Source of the DNA: Paenibacillus sp. PvR098 | GTDB lineage: Bacteria > Bacillota > Bacilli > Paenibacillales > NBRC-103111 | NCBI RefSeq assembly: GCF_017833255.1 | Contig: NZ_JAFIBU010000001.1 | Location: forward strand, 620,001-684,000 | DNA: 64,000 nt | Direction of reading: 5' to 3' | Part shown: piece by piece, positions 22,764-31,185 of the stretch | Layout: each line of letters opens with the position of its first letter | How positions within the stretch are numbered: position 1 is the stretch's first letter | Position numbers and translations under genes: made by a program | The notes under the pieces: generated by a model | What the model was told of the DNA's origin: nothing | The model's input: the letters and a program-made list of their open reading frames with translations, nothing else | The model's database searches: none

Positions 22764-24718
22764 ACGGGTCTCGTGTCCCCATAGCTATCGTCCATCATGC
22801 CAATCAATATTTAATTGCGAACGATTACCGTAACCGCGCAGGATTGGCTGAAATCATCGGGCCCCCGAATGCTTCCTCCGGCTTACGAGCCGTATTTGAG
22901 CTTCATTCGATGTATAGAATCCCCTTTAATCTTCATATCAGCGGTACATTTATTGAAGCCTGTGCTTGGTTGGAACCCCATTTCCTGGAGGAAATCTCAG
23001 AAATGGTAGATTATGGACTTATAGAGGTCCTCGGATCCACTTATGCGCAAAACATTATGCCGCTGTTTGAAAGAGAGCATAACCTATACCAAATCCGGGA
23101 GGAGCTTGACGCAATAGAAGCCTGGTTAGGTGTCCATCCAACCCAAATTACCGGCTTCTGGATTCCTGAGCGTGTATGGAATACGGAACGGCTAAGTCCC
23201 GTTCTTACGGACAGCACTCTCGGAAATGGAGGGTTTCGTTACATTCTGGCGGATGACCGGCTGTTGGTACCCAAATCGGAACGATACAGCTTCGACCAAA
23301 ACCGTCCTTTTAGACCCGAGCTTTTTGAGGCCTATGATATCCGCGGGGGGAATGGTCTTATTGTCCTGCCGTTATCTGGAGAGATGCGTCTCAATATCCC
23401 TTTGGAGACGGTTCAGCAGGAACGTAAGCTTGATACCCTCATGGCCCGATTAACCGAAGAATTACGAAACGGCAGGAATATCATTGCGATATACGGTGAC
23501 GACATGGAAAAAGCCGCGGGCATTCCTCCGTGGAATCCCCTGGCAGTCAAGCATTATCGCCGATTTCTTCAATGGGTCGTTAGGAGACAGGATGCGTATC
23601 CTGTTCAGCTGAATGCCTGGTTAACGCAAAAGGCCCTCCGACCGACGGGGTGTGTTGAGCCGGGCACATACCGGGAGCTGGCTGTTCAATTCGGAGCGGG
23701 CGAGGATTATATGGGATGGGCGGGTTCTGCGGAATGGATGCCTTATCAGAACATGATGAAAAAAGCGTGGGACAGATATATGCTGCTATCGAAGCAGAGC
23801 GATGCAGCCCCTGGATTGCTCGATTTGGCCCGAAAGCACTTGTTGGCCAGCGCTTATGAAACAGGCTGGCACGACGCTCCGGACAGTGTTCATACGAATC
23901 CTAATCAGAAAGAGGGGGCCGGTTCGACTCCCGCATTATGGGCGTGTGCCCTGGCAAGCCAATCTCGAGCGTCCCACGTGCTTATGGAAGCGGCCCAATG
24001 GGGGGCAGACACGAAACGGAAAAGTAAAGCGCTCGTATCTATAGAGGATTTGGACAAGGACGGCCATAAGGAAGTCCTTATGCGAAACGAAGTATTCGCC
24101 GTTGTCATTACTCCACAGTTTGGCGGACGAATTGTGTATGGATTCCAATACGATGAACATGACGGCGTTCTTGTTATAGGCAATCCATCAGACGATTGGA
24201 ACTGGTTGGAGCAGCCTAACGATTATATGGATGTTCCAGCGAACCATCCCGGAGCTTTAGCCGATGTTGGCTTCGAGCACGACCGATACGAAATCGAATC
24301 CATGCAAACGAATCCCGAGGGGGATGTGGAATTGGTTATCGTTAACCGAGAGCCCAACAGTCCTGCCTATGGATTAATCAAACGCTTTATTCTCTCAAAA
24401 AACAGCACCATCCATGTTCGCTATGAACAGATCCCAAGTGACTTGTTTCCCCTGAATCTAAATGTAGGATTTTCCCCTGATTACCTGCGCCTGCTGCGAG
24501 AGGGACGACGTGCTGTCGCGCCCTTCACGAAAGGAGATAAACGCGGGTTCCGCACAGGAAGCTTATTTGCCTGGGTACGATTGAAATCAGATAACGTAAG
24601 CTGGGGCATTTCACGCAATCCGGTGTTCGGCCATGGGCTATGCCTTGGCCTCGGCATCAGCTCATCCACTGCAACGTTAGAGATCGGAGTTGAAATTCTT
24701 CAGCCTGACAGCGGCTAA
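22760..24718 (+). CDS. Glycoside hydrolase family 57-like enzyme with C-terminal beta domain
   Basis: The 652-residue protein begins VPIAIVHHANQ, the first GH57 motif region, and has FNLHISGT near residue 55. The segment GFWIPERVW places the expected nucleophile at E137, and YILADDR holds candidate acid/base D165 or D166. Residues ~430-650 form a beta-sandwich tail containing an EF-hand-like DLDKDGHKEV at about 430. GH57 enzymes include amylases, 4-alpha-glucanotransferases and branching enzymes. TTG start with GAAAGGA ahead, overlapping the kinase stop. The exact activity cannot be assigned by eye. Confidence 0.75.
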   Translation: MNGSRVPIAIVHHANQYLIANDYRNRAGLAEIIGPPNASSGLRAVFELHSMYRIPFNLHISGTFIEACAWLEPHFLEEISEMVDYGLIEVLGSTYAQNIMPLFEREHNLYQIREELDAIEAWLGVHPTQITGFWIPERVWNTERLSPVLTDSTLGNGGFRYILADDRLLVPKSERYSFDQNRPFRPELFEAYDIRGGNGLIVLPLSGEMRLNIPLETVQQERKLDTLMARLTEELRNGRNIIAIYGDDMEKAAGIPPWNPLAVKHYRRFLQWVVRRQDAYPVQLNAWLTQKALRPTGCVEPGTYRELAVQFGAGEDYMGWAGSAEWMPYQNMMKKAWDRYMLLSKQSDAAPGLLDLARKHLLASAYETGWHDAPDSVHTNPNQKEGAGSTPALWACALASQSRASHVLMEAAQWGADTKRKSKALVSIEDLDKDGHKEVLMRNEVFAVVITPQFGGRIVYGFQYDEHDGVLVIGNPSDDWNWLEQPNDYMDVPANHPGALADVGFEHDRYEIESMQTNPEGDVELVIVNREPNSPAYGLIKRFILSKNSTIHVRYEQIPSDLFPLNLNVGFSPDYLRLLREGRRAVAPFTKGDKRGFRTGSLFAWVRLKSDNVSWGISRNPVFGHGLCLGLGISSSTATLEIGVEILQPDSG

Positions 24719-24956
24719 GTCCTTCGCCATACGAACAGAAACATTTCTACTGGGAAGCATGGCATCCGGAGCTTGAGCACCAAGTTCTGGATGCTATTGT
24801 ATTTTGAATTATGGCCTCTTTTATCTTACTGTTAACATTTGTTAAACAAATGTACTGAAATTTTGATTTTTTCACTCCGTTTTATCATGTATAATTGAAT
24901 AAAGTGGATTATTTTTCATCCCCTTTCATTCTCTCAAAAAGAAATGAAGACCAATA
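24719..24956. other. Intergenic stretch with a short open fragment and a -10 box
   Basis: A 27-codon open stretch starting at 24721 and ending in TGA (HFYWEAWHPELEHQVLD) reads like protein but has no start; it may be a lost tail of the GH57 gene in another frame. TATAAT at 24890-24895 is a likely -10 for the diguanylate cyclase gene, without a clear -35. Confidence 0.3.
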
Positions 24957-26531
24957 ATGATACCTGAAAACATCGGCTACATCCTTCTTCTGTTGATTGC
25001 AAGCATTCTTACCTGCATGCTAAGTGCCTATACCTATATTAAAGCTCGAGGAAAACCAGGAGTAAAGGCTTATGTCTGGTTAGCCTTGGCATCGAGTATA
25101 TATGCATTCGGTTATGCATTCGAATTAGCGGGCGGCTCACTGCAAAATATTCTGTTTTGGTTAAAAGTACAGTATCTTGCTATTCCAATTATCCCCGTAT
25201 TGTGCCTGATCATGAGTTTAAGCTACACGGGGCTTGAACGATACCTTAAACGGAATATCGTATTTGGATTATTTCTTATTCCCGTATTAACCTATGTAAT
25301 TTATTATACAAATTCTCTCCATCATTTACATTATACTTCAGTTGCATTACGAACGGATGAAGCTTTTCCTATGGTGTCGCTTGGGAAGGGATTCTGGTAC
25401 TGGGTTCATATCAGCTATTCGTACCTGTGCATCCTTGGGGCAATCCTTTTGTTAATCAGACGATGGCATCGATCCGCTTATCCATACCGTATGCAAACCC
25501 TTAGCATGTCGTTGGGTATGTTCTTACCTCTGCTAGGAAACTTCATTTATCTTATCGGCGAAAGTCCATCGGGGATTGATTTGGCGCCTATGATGATGAC
25601 TTTTGCGAGTCCCTTTCATGCTGCGGCTTTAATGTCATTTCGAATGTTTAATTTAGTGCCGGTTGCCCGTGGGAAGGTTTTTGAGAGCATGCGGGACGGA
25701 GTTATAGTACTTGACGATTTAGACCGAATTGTCGACTTTAATCCGGCGTCAGTGGAAGTGTTCCCGGCCTTGACCCCGAAGGTTATCGGAAAACATGTCC
25801 AACTCGGACTGAAGGAATTCCCTGATTTATGGGGGCAAGTCTCTTCTGGTGCTGATGAATTTGATATCCGGCTGGAAATCGAACTAACCAGGATGTATTT
25901 TCAAGTTCGCATTTCACCTATCTTAAAAGGGACAGGAGAACATATTGGAAGAATTATGGTTTTAAACAACATAACGGAGAGAGTTCAGCTACTTGAACAT
26001 CTGCGTACCCTTGCGACGTTCGATGGATTAACACAGATTTACAACAGGGCTCATTTAATGGAGGAATGCAGGAAAGAGCTTGATAATGTAAAACGTCAAA
26101 CTGGGCCGATCTCGGTAATCATGATGGATATTGATCATTTTAAAAGTATTAATGATCATTACGGACATGAAGTCGGTGATATCGTAATCCAACAAATTGT
26201 ACATACTTGTAATGAACAGCTACAACAAGGCGATATCTTTGGTCGTTATGGCGGGGAAGAGTTCGTGATTTGTCTCCCTTTCACTGACCCTCAAAGGGCG
26301 TTGGAATGGGCAGAACAAGTAAGGATCGCTGTAGCCGCGCAGCGTATTCAGTTAGTTGAAGGAGAGGTTGCTACCACAGCAAGCTTTGGTGTAGCGGGAA
26401 GAAACGTATCAACCGCAGATCTGGATATGGCTTTATTACTGCGTGAAGCGGATAAAGCCCTATATATTGCCAAGGAAAGGGGTCGTAATCGTGTAGAGAG
26501 TATAGTTCATGAAGAACCATACTCAAAGTAA
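24957..26531 (+). CDS. Diguanylate cyclase: 7TM sensor, PAS and GGDEF domains
   Basis: The 524-residue protein has seven membrane segments in residues ~5-235 of the histidine-kinase-7TM sensor type. A PAS domain follows (residues ~240-350: FESMRDGVIVLDDLDRIVDF). The GGDEF domain (residues ~355-520) has FDGLTQIYNR, MMDIDHFKSINDHYGHEVGD and the active-site loop RYGGEEF, so c-di-GMP synthesis is expected. The inhibitory RxxD site before the loop reads QQGD, so product inhibition is probably absent. The gene stands alone with a hairpin after it. The signal sensed is unknown. Confidence 0.9.
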   Translation: MIPENIGYILLLLIASILTCMLSAYTYIKARGKPGVKAYVWLALASSIYAFGYAFELAGGSLQNILFWLKVQYLAIPIIPVLCLIMSLSYTGLERYLKRNIVFGLFLIPVLTYVIYYTNSLHHLHYTSVALRTDEAFPMVSLGKGFWYWVHISYSYLCILGAILLLIRRWHRSAYPYRMQTLSMSLGMFLPLLGNFIYLIGESPSGIDLAPMMMTFASPFHAAALMSFRMFNLVPVARGKVFESMRDGVIVLDDLDRIVDFNPASVEVFPALTPKVIGKHVQLGLKEFPDLWGQVSSGADEFDIRLEIELTRMYFQVRISPILKGTGEHIGRIMVLNNITERVQLLEHLRTLATFDGLTQIYNRAHLMEECRKELDNVKRQTGPISVIMMDIDHFKSINDHYGHEVGDIVIQQIVHTCNEQLQQGDIFGRYGGEEFVICLPFTDPQRALEWAEQVRIAVAAQRIQLVEGEVATTASFGVAGRNVSTADLDMALLLREADKALYIAKERGRNRVESIVHEEPYSK

Positions 26532-26573
26532 ATGAATATTGGTTTGTGGATTACACTATCGGAGCATGTCAGA

Positions 26574-26610
26574 GCTCCACCTCTTGAAACCTGTGGGGAG
26601 GTGGAGCATT
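26574..26610 (+). terminator. Terminator-like hairpin after the diguanylate cyclase
   Basis: GCTCCACCTC (26574-26583) pairs perfectly with GAGGTGGAGC (26598-26607); the T-run behind it is short. Confidence 0.6.
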
Positions 26611-26753
26611 TAGTATGAATTGTATTGGTGATGGTTGATCCAGACATTAAATTGAAGATATGATTCTGATTGAAATTTTGGTGAAATACAAATAAGTATC
26701 AGCGTCTCTACGGGAGGAGAGGGACTAAGAATAAGGGGAATTGGCCGCAGGAT

Positions 26754-26767
26754 TGTAAACGTTATCA
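26754..26767 (+). promoter_or_regulatory. Perfect CcpA cre-box match
   Basis: TGTAAACGTTATCA fits the cre consensus TGWAANCGNTNWCA at every position. It lies ~42 bases before the start of the unknown gene at 26809, a position from which CcpA would usually repress. Confidence 0.5.
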
Positions 26768-26808
26768 CTGGACGTTTGAAAACATATTCATAAAACGAGG
26801 TGATTACA

Positions 26809-27339
26809 GTGGGAACCCGCTTATTATCGGAGCATTTAATAAAAAAACGTTATCCGCATTTAAAATATGTAAGAATCCATACGATTGCTAACAATACAGC
26901 AGCAATCTATGCTTGGAATGATAATTTGCAGCTACCGGATAAGGAAATAGCTATTTTGAAGAACTATGCTTCCGGCTATTTGCTTCAGCATGTTTGCTAC
27001 AAAGTGAAATCCTATGATATGGTTCAAACCGATCGGGTACCCCAAGTAGAAGAATTGCCAGAACTCATTATTCAAACAGCTATGAGCAGGAATTTAAATC
27101 AAGATCGAATTGTCGGGATCATTAACGGATTGTTCTCAAACGGCAGTATGACTTTTAACAGCTACGACATGATCACGGGGACCATTCATTATGATTTTCA
27201 CTCATCCAAACCAGTTATGGATATAGAAAAGGAATTAATTCGCCAATATCTTTATGAAATTACTCCCTTAGGGGCTTACAGCGAAGTGACATATTGTCAA
27301 GAGCGGGCCGGGAATGAGAAACCGACAGATTTATCCTGA
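26809..27339 (+). CDS. Conserved-looking hypothetical protein, 176 residues
   Basis: The start is the GTG about seven bases after GAGGTG; another GTG at 26800 overlaps the ribosome binding site. The product is soluble, with mixed alpha/beta character and no signal peptide (KYVRIHTIANNTAAIYAWND, LPDKEIAILKNYASGYLLQH, ITPLGAYSEVTY). I do not recognise the family. A perfect cre box upstream suggests carbon catabolite control, and a strong terminator follows, so it is a single-gene unit. Confidence 0.7.
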   Translation: MGTRLLSEHLIKKRYPHLKYVRIHTIANNTAAIYAWNDNLQLPDKEIAILKNYASGYLLQHVCYKVKSYDMVQTDRVPQVEELPELIIQTAMSRNLNQDRIVGIINGLFSNGSMTFNSYDMITGTIHYDFHSSKPVMDIEKELIRQYLYEITPLGAYSEVTYCQERAGNEKPTDLS

Positions 27340-27362
27340 TAGACCGAGTTATTAAGGGCAAC

Positions 27363-27404
27363 AAAAAGCCGAACGTAAACGTAAAGTTTATGGTCGGCTT
27401 TTTG
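27363..27404 (+). terminator. Strong terminator after the hypothetical gene
   Basis: An AAAAAGCCGA/TCGGCTTTTT stem with an inner TAAAC/GTTTA pairing and a T-run lies 24 bases after the stop. Confidence 0.85.
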
Positions 27405-27703
27405 TTTGCCTTGCCGAGCCGTAATCATTGATATGTAAAGAAGTCATTTGATAAATAAATCTACGCAATGTATTGAATATGGATTGAAAATTATGGTATT
27501 ATGATTTTAGATTTTATATACAAAACCTAGTTTATTATAATAAACCATAAAAATAAGTCTCTATCAAAATCAATAGGAATTATTGGGTCTCCGTTAGGTT
27601 GGTTGTGTTCCCACTCAGCTTTCCATTCGGGATGGAAGAGATCTTATTTATTTGGGCAAATAAGAAAGCGGTTGCAATTTTTCTCTGACATGCTGCGACC
27701 TAG
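27405..27703. other. Intergenic region ahead of the TctA relic
   Basis: No gene is seen. A promoter-like pair TTGAAT / 18 bases / TATTAT occurs near 27474-27503. It may be the original promoter of the transporter operon of which only a TctA tail remains. Confidence 0.35.
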
Positions 27704-27838
27704 CAATTTCGCCGGTCCCTTGTGAAGTCCGAGGGCAGTTATGATCCCTTTTTGACCACGCCTATCGCAGCAGGACTCTTGGTTTTAGCGCTTAGTCCTC
27801 TTCTAACACCATTTATTCTAAAATTACGGAAGAGATGA
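27704..27838 (+). pseudogene. C-terminal remnant of a TctA-type tripartite tricarboxylate transporter
   Basis: A 44-codon open stretch, preceded in frame by TAG and lacking a start, encodes RRSLVKSEGSYDPFLTTP and then a hydrophobic segment and a basic end (LRKR). The intact TctA at 49499 ends RRSLMLSEGSYSIF plus a membrane helix and a basic tail, so the match is specific. Everything upstream of the last ~45 residues is gone. It suggests that the dehydrogenase at 27876 once belonged to a third TTT operon. Confidence 0.65.
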
Positions 27839-27875
27839 GCATTGAAATAATACATGGTGAGGAGTAAGATGAGAG

Positions 27876-28895
27876 ATGAAAACTTTAGTCTGGACCGGCC
27901 CAAATAAAATGGAAGTACAGGAGGCCGCTATCCCTTCCTTAGCTGAAGAAGAATTGCTCTTGAAGGTAGATGCCGTAGGTATCTGCGGATCTGAAATTGA
28001 GGGATATCTGGGACATAACAGTCTTCGGGTGCCTCCGCTCGTGATGGGGCATGAATTCAGCGCAACCGTGGAGGAAACGGGAGCAAAGACCAACGGCTTT
28101 ATGAAGGGGAACAAAGTTGTGGTAAACCCGTTGATTTCCTGCGGAACATGTCATTCCTGCAGAAAAGGGCTTGTGCAGCTTTGTGCGAAGCGTTCCATTG
28201 TTGGGATCCACCGTCCAGGTTCCTTTGCGGAGTATGTCAATGTCCCGGCTTCCGCCGCTTATCTTCTGCCCGATGGTATTAACCCTTTTAGGGCTGCCCT
28301 GGCTGAGCCGCTCGCATGCTCGCTGCGAGCGGCCAGAAGAGCAATGGAGAAACATCCGTTTGCTAATGTCGTCGTGTTTGGCGCAGGCACGATAGGATTA
28401 TTAAGCTTTCTGGTCGCACAAATTTTAGGAGCCTCCAAAATCATCGTTGTGGATACGAATGAAGCCCGGCTGAGAACGCCTGAAAAATTAGGTGCTCATG
28501 GAGTGTTCAATCCACTAGCGCCAGATTATATAAGTAAAATCAAAGACGCCATGGGACCTTCCGGGATAGATGTTATCATCGATGCTGCCGGATTCCAGTC
28601 CAGCCGTTCAGCAGCAATGGAACTGGTTAATCCTGGGGGAACAGTCATGAACATCGGCCTTGGCATCGATGTAACTCAAGTTCCAATTAACGTTTGTATT
28701 CGGAGTGAAATCTCAATACTAGGTTCCTTTTCTTATGACAAACAGGATTTTTACGACTCGATTGAGCTGTTAAAGAGCGGGAAAATTCAAGAATCGGAAT
28801 GGTCGGAAGTCCGCTCCTTATGGGATGGAGACCAGGCATTCCAGGATTTGATTAATGGAAGGGTTCACAATGCAAAAATCTTTTTGACACCGTAA
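27876..28895 (+). CDS. Zinc-dependent medium-chain alcohol/polyol dehydrogenase
   Basis: The 339-residue protein shows catalytic zinc ligands C37 and H59-E60 (GICGSE, MGHEF), a later AEPLACS glutamate, and the structural-zinc loop CGTCHSCRKGLVQLC. The Rossmann motif is VVVFGAGTIGLL, with an acidic residue (VVDTN) after beta-2 that favours NAD. It resembles sorbitol/threonine/galactitol-phosphate type dehydrogenases. The start ATG is preceded by GGTGAGGAG at slightly long spacing. It follows a TctA relic and precedes a DMT transporter 49 bases on, so a small catabolic operon is plausible. Substrate is not assignable. Confidence 0.85.
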   Translation: MKTLVWTGPNKMEVQEAAIPSLAEEELLLKVDAVGICGSEIEGYLGHNSLRVPPLVMGHEFSATVEETGAKTNGFMKGNKVVVNPLISCGTCHSCRKGLVQLCAKRSIVGIHRPGSFAEYVNVPASAAYLLPDGINPFRAALAEPLACSLRAARRAMEKHPFANVVVFGAGTIGLLSFLVAQILGASKIIVVDTNEARLRTPEKLGAHGVFNPLAPDYISKIKDAMGPSGIDVIIDAAGFQSSRSAAMELVNPGGTVMNIGLGIDVTQVPINVCIRSEISILGSFSYDKQDFYDSIELLKSGKIQESEWSEVRSLWDGDQAFQDLINGRVHNAKIFLTP

Positions 28896-28944
28896 GGGGA
28901 GTGATTTTCCTCCCTTTATTTTCTTTTTTATGGAGATGAATTGT

Positions 28945-29835
28945 GTGAACGGGTTAATTATTCTTTTGTGTGTTATATGGGGATTCAACTGGGTTGTGAT
29001 GGATGTTGGAGGGCAATATTTTCCGCCGATGATGTTTTCCGCTTTACGTTTTCTTGTAGGCTCCTTGGTCATTTTTTTAGTCATATGGTTCAAGCGGATT
29101 CCGCTGCCTAAAAAAGAAGACTGGAAATGGTACGGAATATGCGGGATTCTACAGATCGCTTACGTCTATACGGTATCTCAATATGCCCTTCATTATATAG
29201 ATACTGGCCTTGCTTGTGTGTTGAATTTTACCATGCCCTTATGGGTAACCCTCATCTCCCCGTTTTTTATTCCTGGTGAACGTTTAACAAAATTAAGGTT
29301 GACGGGAGTCTTTATTGGCATCATCGGATTGGTTATGGTGATGGAGATTCATTCTGCCCAGCTTGAAGGAAATGGAATGAAGCTGTGGATGGAACTGCTG
29401 CTGCTATTAGGAGCAGTGGCTTGGGCCATATGCAATATTATCATTAAAAAGGTGCTCCATTCTCATGATAAGATCCAATTTACCGGATATCAGATGTTCA
29501 TCGGAGCCATACTGCTGCTATTGGGGTCTTTGGCTTTTGAAAGAGGAGAGCCGATCACCTGGAGTACTGAAGGTGTGATCGCCGTTCTCTTTGCAGGGAT
29601 AGTCGCATCCTCCCTGGCTTATGTATTATGGTTTTATATTTTAGTACGAATCGATGCAACCAAGGCTTCCATCAGTTTGTTGTTAGTGCCTGTTGTCGGT
29701 GTTTTTTCAAGTAGTCTCGTATTTCAAACTCAACTGAGCTGGAGCGTCTTCATAGGGATTGTTCTTATTCTTTCGGGTATCGGGATCGTTAACATGAAGC
29801 CTCGTCATCGTAGACAGAGTATTGCTGTGAAGTGA
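28945..29835 (+). CDS. EamA/DMT-family transporter
   Basis: The 296-residue membrane protein has ten predicted helices in two EamA halves. It opens with MNGLIILLCVIWGFNWVVM, typical of the family, and the second half starts near ELLLLLGAVAWAICNIIIKK. The GTG start nine bases after GGAG is preferred over an ATG at 28930 that lies in the ribosome binding site. Members export amino acids, metabolites or nucleosides. Here it may serve the preceding dehydrogenase, which it follows closely. Confidence 0.85.
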   Translation: MNGLIILLCVIWGFNWVVMDVGGQYFPPMMFSALRFLVGSLVIFLVIWFKRIPLPKKEDWKWYGICGILQIAYVYTVSQYALHYIDTGLACVLNFTMPLWVTLISPFFIPGERLTKLRLTGVFIGIIGLVMVMEIHSAQLEGNGMKLWMELLLLLGAVAWAICNIIIKKVLHSHDKIQFTGYQMFIGAILLLLGSLAFERGEPITWSTEGVIAVLFAGIVASSLAYVLWFYILVRIDATKASISLLLVPVVGVFSSSLVFQTQLSWSVFIGIVLILSGIGIVNMKPRHRRQSIAVK

Positions 29836-29940
29836 GTCGCATCAAGAATGCAAATCATCCAATCACAAGCCTGTGCCTTATGTTACAATATAAGTATTGG
29901 GATTTATATACTGCTTTTGAATTATAAGGAGGTATTGGGG

Positions 29941-30810
29941 ATGAGCCAGACATCGACTTCGATCATTCGGGAACCATTTACATTAGAAGCGGGCCAACTG
30001 GAAACAGGTGAGCGGCTTTATATTCGCGGTGAAGTAAGAGCAGCGCGTGGGAAGGAGGACATGGCCAGACCGGTTGTTTTTATCAGCCACGGATTCAAAG
30101 GCTTTAAGGACTGGTCCTTCTATCCTTACATTGCGGAGCGTATCGCTGAACAGGGCTTCTATGCAGTAACCTACAATTTCTCCTGCAACGGGGTGAATGA
30201 GCGTGACTTTGATGAGCTCGACAAATTCGCGCTGAATACTTATTCACGTGAACAGGAGGATCTTGGAATCCTGCTTCACGCTCTTGAGGCAGGTACATTG
30301 CCGCTCGCTTCACTCGCAGATCCGCGGCGTCTTTATTTGCTGGGTCATAGCAGGGGGGGCGGAGGCAGCATCATCTTCGCCTCTGAGCACCCACAGGTGA
30401 AGGCTGTCGTCACTTGGAACGGTATTGCTTTTGTCAATCTGTTTGAAGACGCGTTTAAAGCGCAAATTATCGAGCATGGCGTAGCCTACGTGACGAACAT
30501 GCGAACGAAGCAGGAAATGCCGATCAAGGCGAGCTTTTATGAGGACTTATCCAAGAACGAAGAACGATTTAATATCGTCAGCCGTTTGGCAGAATTACAA
30601 ATACCTGTTCTACAAGTCCAAGGCGGTCAGGATTCACCTCGGCTGCAGGCCGGTTTTGAACGGCTTCGCGAGGCTGCGCCTCAGCATCAAGTCTTGGCGA
30701 TTCCAAGCGCAAATCATACGTTCGGAGCCGTTCATCCTTTTCTGGGTACAACGGAAGAACTGGAAACGGCCTTAGAGCAAACGATTCAATTTTGGAAGAG
30801 TATTTCATAA
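29941..30810 (+). CDS. Alpha/beta hydrolase (dienelactone hydrolase/esterase-like)
   Basis: The 289-residue protein has the oxyanion strand VVFISHGFKGFKDW, nucleophile elbow LLGHSRGGGGS, an acid in QVQGGQDSPRL and a catalytic His in SANHTFGAVHPF, so the triad is complete. The start is set by AAGGAGG before the ATG at 29941; an in-frame ATG 93 bases upstream lacks a ribosome binding site. No signal peptide. It is monocistronic with a terminator behind it. A carboxylesterase or acyl-peptidase role is likely. Confidence 0.85.
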   Translation: MSQTSTSIIREPFTLEAGQLETGERLYIRGEVRAARGKEDMARPVVFISHGFKGFKDWSFYPYIAERIAEQGFYAVTYNFSCNGVNERDFDELDKFALNTYSREQEDLGILLHALEAGTLPLASLADPRRLYLLGHSRGGGGSIIFASEHPQVKAVVTWNGIAFVNLFEDAFKAQIIEHGVAYVTNMRTKQEMPIKASFYEDLSKNEERFNIVSRLAELQIPVLQVQGGQDSPRLQAGFERLREAAPQHQVLAIPSANHTFGAVHPFLGTTEELETALEQTIQFWKSIS

Positions 30811-30861
30811 TATGAAATATCCTGTAGAAAACAACTTATAATATCATGTATGGTTTGGGGG

Positions 30862-30907
30862 CTCGGGGCTACCATCTTTTTGATGGTAAGCCTTAGGGCC
30901 TCTTTTG
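30862..30907 (+). terminator. Terminator after the hydrolase
   Basis: TACCATC (30870-30876) pairs with GATGGTA (30882-30888) around TTTTT, extended by G/C pairs on both sides and followed by CTCTTTTG. Confidence 0.6.
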
Positions 30908-30962
30908 CTTAAGGTGACTTGAAGAGGAGTTATAAAATTTTTCCCTTCAGCGAAAGCAAGAT

Positions 30963-31010
30963 TTCTATTTTATTTATTGAGAATACTTATTTATATTGTT
31001 AATCAAACAG
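30963..31010. promoter_or_regulatory. AT-rich operator-like element ahead of TTT module A
   Basis: The 16-mer TTCTATTTTATTTATT recurs exactly at 39529-39544 in the LysR/MFS intergenic region. It is followed by GAGAATACT and TTAATCAAA, which have near-copies in both LysR promoter regions. A ten-codon reading frame with a good GGGGGTGATC ribosome binding site (31023-31055) follows and may be a leader or a gene remnant. LysR binding is inferred. Confidence 0.4.
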
Positions 31011-31185
31011 ACGGGGGTGATCATGCCAAAAAGTGAACCAACGTTTGTAGGCTAAACCTTTGAAGTCCTCTATGATATAAAATTATTGTGGGGCTGTATA
31101 GTAAAACTTCTATTTTAAGGTTTGGTTAATTTACTTTATATTGGAAGAATAGGTACAAAATATTAAAAAATAGGTGATGAGAGAA

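Noticed and set aside
26690-26750. Purine-rich folded-looking leader as a possible riboswitch
   Set aside because: No conserved core of a riboswitch class I know was recognisable, and the nearby cre box explains regulation more simply.
31023-31055. Ten-codon frame with a good ribosome binding site as a regulatory leader peptide
   Set aside because: No repeated codons, terminator/antiterminator pair or conservation evidence is visible; it is more likely a remnant, so it is noted only in the operator entry.
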